Below, one piece after another: positions 25,636 through 31,992 of a stretch of 64,000 nucleotides of DNA. The notes below the pieces were generated by a model that had not been told where the DNA came from, searched no databases, and worked only from the letters and a program-made list of their open reading frames with translations. Position 1 is the first letter of the stretch. Each line of letters opens with the position of its first letter. The position numbers were made by a program, and so were the translations under genes. Origin of the DNA: Streptomyces chromofuscus (GTDB lineage: Bacteria; Actinomycetota; Actinomycetes; Streptomycetales; Streptomycetaceae); the NCBI RefSeq assembly GCF_015160875.1, contig NZ_CP063374.1:4281501-4345500 (forward strand), read 5' to 3'.

Positions 25636-25652
25636 GTCTCCACCCCCCAGGG

Positions 25653-25679
25653 TCCTGAACGTGCAGGAACATGATGCAC
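25653..25679. promoter_or_regulatory. Overlapping inverted repeats between LuxR-type gene and peptide gene
   Basis: TCCTG-N6-CAGGA at 25653-25668 overlaps GTGCA-N9-TGCAC at 25661-25679. Both are symmetrical and lie in the divergent promoter region, as expected for a dimeric regulator such as the adjacent LuxR-type protein. Binding is inferred from symmetry and position only. Confidence 0.45.
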
Positions 25680-25748
25680 TGATTGTGTGGCCATGACGTG
25701 CCTGAATGAGCCATCGTCTTATCCGACGGGGGAAGAGGGGACCTTCAA

Positions 25749-25958
25749 GTGAGGACGAAGCCGACTATGCGTAAGAGAATGCTTCGCTCGGTGCTTGTCG
25801 CCGCCTTCTCCGCCGTTGTGGCCGTCGGAACGCTGAGCGGCCTCTCCCCGGCGAAGGATGCCGCGCCAGCCGACAGTATTTGGTCACAGGGGGCAGTGTC
25901 TGCGGAGCCCGTCGGCGAGGACACTCGTCTCGGCACGGACGACAGCATCTGGTCTTGA
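25749..25958 (+). CDS. Secreted small peptide with two DSIWS motifs
   Basis: A 69-residue pre-peptide. A basic start (MRTKPTMRKRMLR) leads into a hydrophobic core (SVLVAAFSAVVAVGTLSGL) and a likely signal-peptidase site after AAPA (residue 41). The mature part would be 28 residues and starts and ends with the same motif: DSIWS at residues 42-46 and again at 65-69, the extreme C-terminus, with an acidic linker between. The two copies are also direct repeats in DNA. There is no lipobox or Cys. GTG 25749 has GGGGAAGAGGGG upstream; ATG 25767 is an alternative. One base separates it from the Rieske-like gene, so they are co-translated. I infer a signal or modified peptide; function is not known to me. 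Confidence 0.75.
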   Translation: MRTKPTMRKRMLRSVLVAAFSAVVAVGTLSGLSPAKDAAPADSIWSQGAVSAEPVGEDTRLGTDDSIWS

Positions 25959-25959
25959 T

Positions 25960-26295
25960 ATGACGACTCCTCCTGACGACCGCTCCTTCCGTCGCGAGAT
26001 GGCCACCGCCTACCGCTCCGGCTGGCACTTCATCGACCTGGCCACCGCCATCCCTCACGACGGCGACTCGCTGATGGTGACCGTCTTCGGCGAGCCCGTG
26101 GTGGTGACCCGGGACGAGGACGGAGACGTACGGGCGTACCGGTGCCTGCGGCGGCCTCGGGGGGCGCCGCAGCCGGTCCGGTGCGCCATCCGGTACGGCA
26201 TGATCTTTGTGAACCTGGACCAGCGGGATCACCGGTTGGCGGAGCCGGAGACCGCCGATCCCCTGACCTTCTCTGCCACCCCCCGCAGTGCCTGA
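25960..26295 (+). CDS. Truncated Rieske-like protein lacking cluster ligands
   Basis: A 111-residue protein. The first 70 residues read like the start of a Rieske oxygenase domain (AYRSGWHFIDLATAIPHDGD then SLMVTVFGEPVVVTRDEDGD and VRAYRC). The expected CxH...CxxH segment is missing: after YRC comes LRRPRGAPQPVRCAIRYGMI then FVNLDQ, where IRYGMIFVNLD matches the strand that normally follows the cluster-binding part. Only two Cys and no suitable His pair remain, so a normal 2Fe-2S cluster is unlikely. ATG 25960 lies one base after the peptide stop. It could act on, bind or protect the peptide, or be a decayed oxygenase. It ends before a very strong terminator. Confidence 0.7.
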   Translation: MTTPPDDRSFRREMATAYRSGWHFIDLATAIPHDGDSLMVTVFGEPVVVTRDEDGDVRAYRCLRRPRGAPQPVRCAIRYGMIFVNLDQRDHRLAEPETADPLTFSATPRSA

Positions 26296-26338
26296 CGCGA
26301 TTCCCCCGTCGTAAAAGATCGCTCAGGTGCTTCCCCCC

Positions 26339-26385
26339 GCAGCGGCGTCACCGTGACCTGAACACGGTGACGCCGCTGCAGTTTT
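26339..26385 (+). terminator. Rho-independent terminator of the peptide/Rieske-like unit
   Basis: A 17-base perfect stem (GCAGCGGCGTCACCGTG and complement) with loop ACCTGAA, followed by AGTTTT. It is one of the strongest terminators in the window and isolates this unit from clpB. Confidence 0.92.
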
Positions 26386-26521
26386 GCGGGGATATTTCCC
26401 TCTATCACTGCCTTTCGGATGCCGTTCGAGTGTGGCCGAAAAGAGCCGCTCGCCGTCGATGGCGCGTTCCAGGCTTCCTGCGGGTACTCCCTACGAGTCC
26501 AGGGTGACTCCCACTGTGCTC

Positions 26522-26542
26522 CTTGAGTGGAATAGACTCAAC
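26522..26542 (+). promoter_or_regulatory. HAIR element (HspR site), clpB promoter
   Basis: CTTGAGT-GGAATAG-ACTCAAC matches the HAIR consensus at 13 of 14 arm positions. It lies 51 bases before the clpB start and links clpB to the dnaK operon through HspR. Confidence 0.9.
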
Positions 26543-26593
26543 TTTGTGGACGTTGCCTGAGTCAGAGGCTCACGCAAGGAGGAGAACGCGAAC

Positions 26594-29194
26594 GTGGACG
26601 CCGAGCTGACCAACCGGAGCCGGGATGCGATCAACGCGGCCGGCAACCGGGCCGTGACCGAGGGGCACCCCGACCTCACCCCCGCGCACCTGCTCCTCGC
26701 TCTGCTCCAGGGGCAGGACAACGAGAACATCACCGACCTGCTGGCCGCGGTCGACGCCGACCAGGCCGCCGTGCGCGCCGGCGCGGAGAAGGTCCTCGCC
26801 CAGCTGCCCAGCGTGACCGGCTCCACCGTCGCGCCCCCGCAGCCCAACCGCGACCTGCTCGCCGTGATCGCCGACGCCCAGGCCAGGGCCCAGGACCTCG
26901 GGGACGAGTACGTCTCCACCGAGCACCTGCTGATCGGCGTCGCCGCGAAGGGCGGCCCCGCCGGCGAGGTGCTGACCCGGCAGGGCGCCGACGCGAAGAA
27001 GCTGCTGGAGGCCTTCCGGGCGGCGCGGGGCGGACGCCGCGTGACGACCGCCGACCCCGAGGGGTCGTACAAGGCCCTGGAGAAGTTCGGCACCGACTTC
27101 ACCGCCGCCGCCCGGGAGGGCAAGCTCGACCCGGTCATCGGGCGGGACCAGGAGATCCGGCGGGTGGTGCAGGTGCTCTCCCGGCGGACGAAGAACAACC
27201 CGGTGCTGATCGGTGAGCCCGGCGTCGGCAAGACCGCCGTCGTCGAGGGGCTCGCCCAGCGGATCGTCAAGGGCGACGTGCCCGAGTCGCTGCGCAACAA
27301 GCGGCTCGTCGCGCTCGACCTCGGCGCCATGGTCGCCGGGGCGAAGTACCGCGGCGAGTTCGAGGAGCGGCTGAAGACCGTGCTCGCCGAGATCAAGGAC
27401 TCCGACGGGCAGATCATCACCTTCATCGACGAGCTGCACACCGTCGTGGGCGCCGGGGCCGGCGGCGACTCGGCCATGGACGCCGGCAACATGCTCAAGC
27501 CGATGCTGGCCCGCGGTGAGCTGCGCATGGTCGGCGCCACCACCCTCGACGAGTACCGCGAGCGGATCGAGAAGGACCCCGCGCTGGAGCGGCGCTTCCA
27601 GCAGGTGCTGGTCGCCGAGCCGAGCGTCGAGGACACCATCGCCATCCTTCGCGGGCTCAAGGGCCGCTACGAGGCCCACCACAAGGTGCAGATCGCGGAC
27701 AGCGCGCTGGTCGCCGCCGCGACCCTGTCCGACCGGTACATCACCTCCCGCTTCCTGCCCGACAAGGCCATCGACCTCGTCGACGAGGCCGCCTCCCGGC
27801 TGCGCATGGAGATCGACTCCTCGCCCGTCGAGATCGACGAACTCCAGCGCGCCGTCGACCGGCTGAAGATGGAGGAGCTGGCCCTCGACAAGGAGACCGA
27901 CGCGGCCTCCCGCGAACGCCTGGACAAGCTGCGCCGCGACCTCGCCGACAAGGAGGAGGAGCTGCGCGGCCTGAACGCCCGCTGGGAGAAGGAGAAGCAG
28001 TCCCTCAACCGGGTCGGTGAGCTGAAGGAGAAGCTCGACGAACTGCGCGGGCAGGCCGAACGCGCCCAGCGCGACGGCGACTTCGACACCGCCTCCAAGC
28101 TGCTGTACGGCGAGATCCCGGCCGTCGAGCGCGACCTGGAGGCCGCGTCCGCCGCCGAGGAGGAGGTCGCCAAGGACACCATGGTCAAGGAGGAGGTCGG
28201 CTCCGACGACATCGCGGACGTCGTCGCCTCCTGGACCGGCATCCCGGCCGGCCGGCTGCTGGAGGGCGAGACGCAGAAGCTGCTGCGCATGGAGGACGAG
28301 ATCGGCAAGCGGCTCATCGGGCAGACCGAGGCCGTGCGGGCGGTGTCCGACGCGGTACGGCGCTCCCGCGCCGGTATCGCCGACCCGGACCGGCCCACCG
28401 GCTCCTTCCTCTTCCTCGGCCCCACCGGTGTCGGCAAGACCGAGCTCGCCAAGGCGCTCGCGGAGTTCCTCTTCGACGACGAGCGGGCCATGGTCCGCAT
28501 CGACATGAGCGAGTACGGCGAGAAGCACAGCGTCGCCCGGCTCGTCGGCGCCCCGCCCGGGTACATCGGCTACGAGGAGGGCGGCCAGCTGACGGAGACG
28601 GTGCGGCGCCGGCCGTACAGCGTCGTGCTCCTGGACGAGGTGGAGAAGGCGCACCCGGAGGTCTTCGACATTCTGCTCCAGGTGCTGGACGACGGTCGGC
28701 TGACGGACGGTCAGGGCCGGACGGTCGACTTCCGCAACACCATCCTGGTGCTCACCTCCAACCTGGGCAGCCAGTTCCTGGTCGACCCGATCAGCAGCGA
28801 GGAGGAGAAGAGGGAGCAGGTGCTGGAGGTGGTCCGGGCGTCGTTCAAGCCCGAGTTCCTCAACCGGCTCGACGACCTGGTCGTCTTCTCCGCGCTGAAC
28901 AAGGAGGAGCTCGGCCGGATCGCCCGGCTCCAGATCGACCGGCTGGCCCGGCGGCTCGCCGAACGCCGGCTCATCCTGGAGATCACCGACGAGGCCCTGG
29001 CCTGGCTGGCCGACGAGGGCATGGACCCGGCGTACGGCGCCCGCCCGCTGCGCCGCCTGGTCCAGAGCGCCATCGGCGACCGGCTCGCCAAGGAGATCCT
29101 CTCCGGCGAGATCAAGGACGGCGACACGGTCCGGGTGGACACGTTCGGCGACGGGCTGATCGTGGGCCCGGCGACGACCGGCAAGACGCTGTAG
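26594..29194 (+). CDS. clpB: Disaggregase ClpB (Hsp100)
   Basis: An 866-residue AAA+ chaperone that, with DnaK, pulls proteins out of aggregates. The N-terminal double Clp repeat covers residues 1-145. The first AAA+ module has Walker A GEPGVGKT at about 206 and Walker B IIFIDELHT-like ITFIDELHTVVGAG. The middle coiled-coil domain, specific to ClpB, is at about 400-530 (EEELRGLNARWEKEKQSLNR). The second module has GPTGVGKTELAK at about 608 and arginine-finger and sensor motifs (NRLDDLVVFSAL, YGARPLRR). GTG 26594 has AAGGAGGAG upstream. Control by HspR is indicated by the HAIR site. Confidence 0.98.
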   Translation: MDAELTNRSRDAINAAGNRAVTEGHPDLTPAHLLLALLQGQDNENITDLLAAVDADQAAVRAGAEKVLAQLPSVTGSTVAPPQPNRDLLAVIADAQARAQDLGDEYVSTEHLLIGVAAKGGPAGEVLTRQGADAKKLLEAFRAARGGRRVTTADPEGSYKALEKFGTDFTAAAREGKLDPVIGRDQEIRRVVQVLSRRTKNNPVLIGEPGVGKTAVVEGLAQRIVKGDVPESLRNKRLVALDLGAMVAGAKYRGEFEERLKTVLAEIKDSDGQIITFIDELHTVVGAGAGGDSAMDAGNMLKPMLARGELRMVGATTLDEYRERIEKDPALERRFQQVLVAEPSVEDTIAILRGLKGRYEAHHKVQIADSALVAAATLSDRYITSRFLPDKAIDLVDEAASRLRMEIDSSPVEIDELQRAVDRLKMEELALDKETDAASRERLDKLRRDLADKEEELRGLNARWEKEKQSLNRVGELKEKLDELRGQAERAQRDGDFDTASKLLYGEIPAVERDLEAASAAEEEVAKDTMVKEEVGSDDIADVVASWTGIPAGRLLEGETQKLLRMEDEIGKRLIGQTEAVRAVSDAVRRSRAGIADPDRPTGSFLFLGPTGVGKTELAKALAEFLFDDERAMVRIDMSEYGEKHSVARLVGAPPGYIGYEEGGQLTETVRRRPYSVVLLDEVEKAHPEVFDILLQVLDDGRLTDGQGRTVDFRNTILVLTSNLGSQFLVDPISSEEEKREQVLEVVRASFKPEFLNRLDDLVVFSALNKEELGRIARLQIDRLARRLAERRLILEITDEALAWLADEGMDPAYGARPLRRLVQSAIGDRLAKEILSGEIKDGDTVRVDTFGDGLIVGPATTGKTL

Positions 29195-29201
29195 TCGCCG
29201 A

Positions 29202-29247
29202 GGGTGTGCTTCTCGGCGTCACAGCGTGAACGCCGAGAAGTACACCC
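29202..29247. terminator. Bidirectional terminator between clpB and membrane protein gene
   Basis: An 18-base stem with a single G-U wobble (GGGTGTGCTTCTCGGCGT with ACGCCGAGAAGTACACCC) and a 10-base loop. The right arm lies inside the 3' coding end of the convergent gene (stop at 29219-29221), so the same DNA codes for its last residues and ends clpB transcription. Confidence 0.8.
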
Positions 29248-29725
29248 GGACGGCGTCGGCCCCCTCGTACCAGACGGTCATGCGCACGCTGTGCGCGCCC
29301 GCGCCGGGATGAGGTCCGACCTGGTCCGTGGCGAAACAGAGATCCACGTCCGGGGCGCCGCAGAACTCCGTCTCCGGTGCCGGAGCGCCCGGGAACGTCC
29401 GGTCGAGCCACTCGCGGAAGTCCGCGCGCGGCATCCGGAAGGTGGCGCTGTAATGGACGTCCTGGAAGCCCTGTGCCTCGCACACCCCGACGACCCGCGC
29501 GCCGTCCGGCAGCTCGGCCCCGCCGAAGTGCAGCACGTCGGAGCAGGGCACCTCCGCCGGACCGCCGCCCAGCGGGTCGTCGCTCAGCGCGAACAGGGCC
29601 GTCAGGACGACCACACCGGCCAGGGCCAGTCCCGGCAGCAGCATGACCGCGGCGAACACCCGCCACCTCGTCCCGCCCCGCGGCACCCGCGCCTCGTTCC
29701 GTCCCTCCGGCATGTGCACCCCCAC
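29219..29725 (-). CDS. Membrane-anchored hypothetical protein with extracytoplasmic Cys-containing domain
   Basis: A 168-residue protein with one N-terminal membrane helix (VFAAVMLLPGLALAGVVVLT at about residues 23-42) followed by an outside domain. Four Cys (in VPCSDVL, VGVCEAQGF, TEFCGAPD, DLCFATD) could form two disulphides. The rest reads as a small alpha/beta domain (FRMPRADFREWLDRTFPGAP, RMTVWYEGADAVRVYFSAFT). I do not recognise the family. GTG 29725 has GGGAGA upstream; ATG 29713 is an alternative start. It is convergent with clpB and divergent from the YbjN gene. Expected location: cytoplasmic membrane, facing out. Confidence 0.8.
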   Translation of the reverse strand: MGVHMPEGRNEARVPRGGTRWRVFAAVMLLPGLALAGVVVLTALFALSDDPLGGGPAEVPCSDVLHFGGAELPDGARVVGVCEAQGFQDVHYSATFRMPRADFREWLDRTFPGAPAPETEFCGAPDVDLCFATDQVGPHPGAGAHSVRMTVWYEGADAVRVYFSAFTL

Positions 29726-29842
29726 GGTCCGTCTCCCACCGGCCGGATCCTGTCATACGCGGCCGACAGGCCAGGCCGGGGCTTGCCACCCCCCTCCCCG
29801 CATGGGGGAGGATGGCGGAATCCGTACGAAGGGAAATTCACG

Positions 29843-30370
29843 GTGACCATCGACCCGTCCTCGATTCCGAACTTCGGGGGCAAGCCCCAGCCGCAGCCCC
29901 AAGGACCGGCGGGCCCCGTCGTCCCGGATCAGGACCTTGTGAAGCAGCTCCTCGACCAGATGGAGCTGAAGTACGTCGTCGACGAAGAGGGTGACCTCGC
30001 GGCGCCGTGGGAGCAGTTCCGTACGTACTTCATGTTCCGCGGCGAGGGTGACCAGCAGGTCTTCTCGGTGCGGACGTTCTACGACCGCCCCCACCCGATC
30101 GACGACAAGCCGCAGCTGCTGGAGTCCGTCGACGACTGGAACCGGCGGACCCTGTGGCCGAAGGTGTACAGCCACACCCACGACGACGGCACCGTCCGCC
30201 TCATCGGTGAGGCACAGATGCTGATCGGCACCGGCGTGAACCTGGAATTCTTCGTCTCGTCGACGGTCAGCTGGGTACGCGCGGCCATCGAGTTCGACCG
30301 CTGGCTGGTCGAGCAGCTCGGCCTGGAGAAGGAGATCAACGACGCGGACAAGCCCGAGGACGAAGAGTAG
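29843..30370 (+). CDS. YbjN-domain protein
   Basis: A 175-residue protein of the YbjN family (type III secretion chaperone-like fold). After a Pro/Gln-rich lead (PNFGGKPQPQPQGPAGP) the domain runs from DQDLVKQLLDQMELKYVVDE to about residue 160, with WEQFRTYFMFRGEGDQQVFS and the family-typical VNLEFFVSSTVSWVRAAIEF. GTG 29843 has AAGGGAAA upstream; the frame is open earlier, but only as a shadow of the divergent gene. The family is cytosolic and its role in actinobacteria is unsettled. It stands alone, with a terminator 60 bases after its stop. Confidence 0.88.
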   Translation: MTIDPSSIPNFGGKPQPQPQGPAGPVVPDQDLVKQLLDQMELKYVVDEEGDLAAPWEQFRTYFMFRGEGDQQVFSVRTFYDRPHPIDDKPQLLESVDDWNRRTLWPKVYSHTHDDGTVRLIGEAQMLIGTGVNLEFFVSSTVSWVRAAIEFDRWLVEQLGLEKEINDADKPEDEE

Positions 30371-30430
30371 AGTCCTCCGGCCGCGGCGGCGTGCCCCGGG
30401 TACGACCGGACACGCCCCGTGAGTGACGCA

Positions 30431-30482
30431 GAGCCCGGCGAGGGCGCGGACCGCCCCGGTCCCGCGTCCCGGCCGGGCTCTT
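30431..30482 (+). terminator. Hairpin terminator after YbjN gene
   Basis: A 9-base stem (GAGCCCGGC / GCCGGGCTC) with a GC-rich internal region and TT after it, 60 bases after the YbjN stop. Confidence 0.55.
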
Positions 30483-30504
30483 GCCGTGTGCGGGACTCGC
30501 GGCC

Positions 30505-30945
30505 TCACACCGTCGGCGTCCTCGGCCGCTGCACGGCCTTCCGAAGCACCGCCGGCCGCTTGCCGAACGCGAAGCGGACGCAGGGTGCGCCCGCCTTCCG
30601 GTGGTCGTAGAAGACGGCGTCCGGGATGGCGACGACGCCCGCGCGCTCCGGCAGGGCGCGGCAGAGGGCGAAGCCGTCGCTCTCCCCGAGGGGACGGATG
30701 TCGGTGGTGACGAAGGGGGTGCAGGCCGGTTCGAAGACCGCGAAGCCCGCCTCCTCGAGGCCCGCCGCCGGCAGGTCCCGCTTGGCCGGCATGTCGTAGC
30801 GGAACGCGGTGAAGTACGAGTCCGGCAGCGCGAGGGCCTCCGCGACCGCGTACGGGAACGGCCCGGACGCCACGTACGTCAGGTACTGCTTCGCCGACCG
30901 CGCCGCCGTCACCGGCCCCGGCGCGGAGGAGACCAGCCCACACGT
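30505..30945 (-). pseudogene. 3'-terminal fragment of a class I/II aminotransferase gene
   Basis: The minus strand encodes about 145 residues closely related to the end of the intact aminotransferase at 35203-36405: RSAKQYLTYVASGPFPYAVA, TPFVTTDIRPLGESDGFALC and LPERAGVVAIPDAVFYDHRK align without gaps to the intact copy. Similarity begins abruptly at about 30945 (SSAPGPVTAARSAKQ against SSPGLVTAVRSAKQ). The part with the PLP lysine is missing and no start exists, so it is a pseudogene. The two copies differ at many positions, so this is an old duplication or an allele brought in from another strain. Confidence 0.88.
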
Positions 30946-31114
30946 CGTTGGCCTGCCTATTCCCATGTCGTGCGACAGGCCCCGCTGCGGATCTCCGGCA
31001 CCGGCGGTGAGCGGGCCGCACAGCCTGTCCGGACCGCTCTGCCGGCCGTACCGACGGGCTCGGTGACGCGGCACTGTCCGTCGTATCCTGACCACACACG
31101 GGAAGGAGCCGTCC

Positions 31115-31669
31115 ATGAGCGTCGACGCGATCGTGCACACCGAGTTCCCCAAGGGGTACACGGTCCTGTTCGGGGCCGACGGAAAGGTGATCATGACCCC
31201 GCAGAGCGAAGAGCACTCCAGCACCATCAGGTCGATGCAGATCGACTCCGCTCTTGCCCTCGGCCGTCACGCGAAGGTCACCTCCGACGTTTACATCGAC
31301 TTCCCCGCCGACGAGAACTCCGCCCCCGACCTCGCGATCCTGCGCGAGGACGCACGCAAGGAAGGCAAGCGCTACAGCTTCGAGGACGTCCTGCTGATCT
31401 CCGAGGTCGTCTCGACCTCCTCCGCGCGCAAGGACTACGACGACTGCACCGCGAAGTACGGCCGCTACGGCGTCCCGATCTACCTGGTCGTGGACCCCTA
31501 CGCCCAGGAAGTCGTCCTCCACACCCAGCCGACCGCCACCGGTTACATCGCGGCGCACACCCACAAGTACGGCACGGGCAAGCTCCCCATTCCCCTGGCC
31601 GACGGCCGCACCTTCACCCTCGACCTCGACGAACTCCCGCGCCCGGAGCCCGAGGCGGACACCCGCTGA
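31115..31669 (+). CDS. Uma2/DUF820 family putative endonuclease
   Basis: A 184-residue Uma2-family protein with a PD-(D/E)xK-like core. EFPKGYTVLFGADGKVIMTP is the usual opening, with PDLAILRED giving the conserved PD and LLISEVVSTSSARKDYDDCT the E-V-x-S, followed by K-Y-G-R-YGVPIYLVVDPYAQEVVLH. These families expand strongly in Streptomyces and cyanobacteria, and most members have no tested role; nuclease activity is a family prediction. ATG 31115 has GGGAAGGAG upstream. It begins the island between the two aminotransferase copies. Its start region overlaps nothing real on the minus strand. Confidence 0.9.
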   Translation: MSVDAIVHTEFPKGYTVLFGADGKVIMTPQSEEHSSTIRSMQIDSALALGRHAKVTSDVYIDFPADENSAPDLAILREDARKEGKRYSFEDVLLISEVVSTSSARKDYDDCTAKYGRYGVPIYLVVDPYAQEVVLHTQPTATGYIAAHTHKYGTGKLPIPLADGRTFTLDLDELPRPEPEADTR

Positions 31670-31992
31670 CGAGGGACTCCCCGCTGGTCAGGCCCGTGCC
31701 GTCGGCACCGCCGTCGCCGGACCTGGCCGTTCCTGGCCGGGGCAGCCGACTGGGACGGCCTGGCCGTTCGTCGATCGGATCGGCCACGGAGCGTGGCGTT
31801 CTGCGTCGTGAGTCCGTACGACGAAGTCCGGTTCGGCGCAAGGAAGTTCAAGGCCGCGTTTTGCTGCGGGTGACAACCACCACGTACTGCCGTTGAGGTA
31901 GCGGGCCCGCTCGTCCTCGGCCGAGGTGCCGACCCCGGTTCGGCGATAGCGTGGCACGGCAAGGACTGCTGCTGACAGGTTGGACGAATTTC
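31670..31992 (+). other. Intergenic stretch within the island
   Basis: No gene is visible in these 320 bases. The GC content drops around 31850-31890, and a promoter for the next gene probably lies here. No terminator-grade hairpin was found. Confidence 0.35.

Noticed and set aside
30946..31227. N-terminal extension of the aminotransferase fragment with an ATG at 31227
   Set aside because: It is antisense to the Uma2 gene start and non-coding DNA; similarity to the intact aminotransferase begins only at about 30945.
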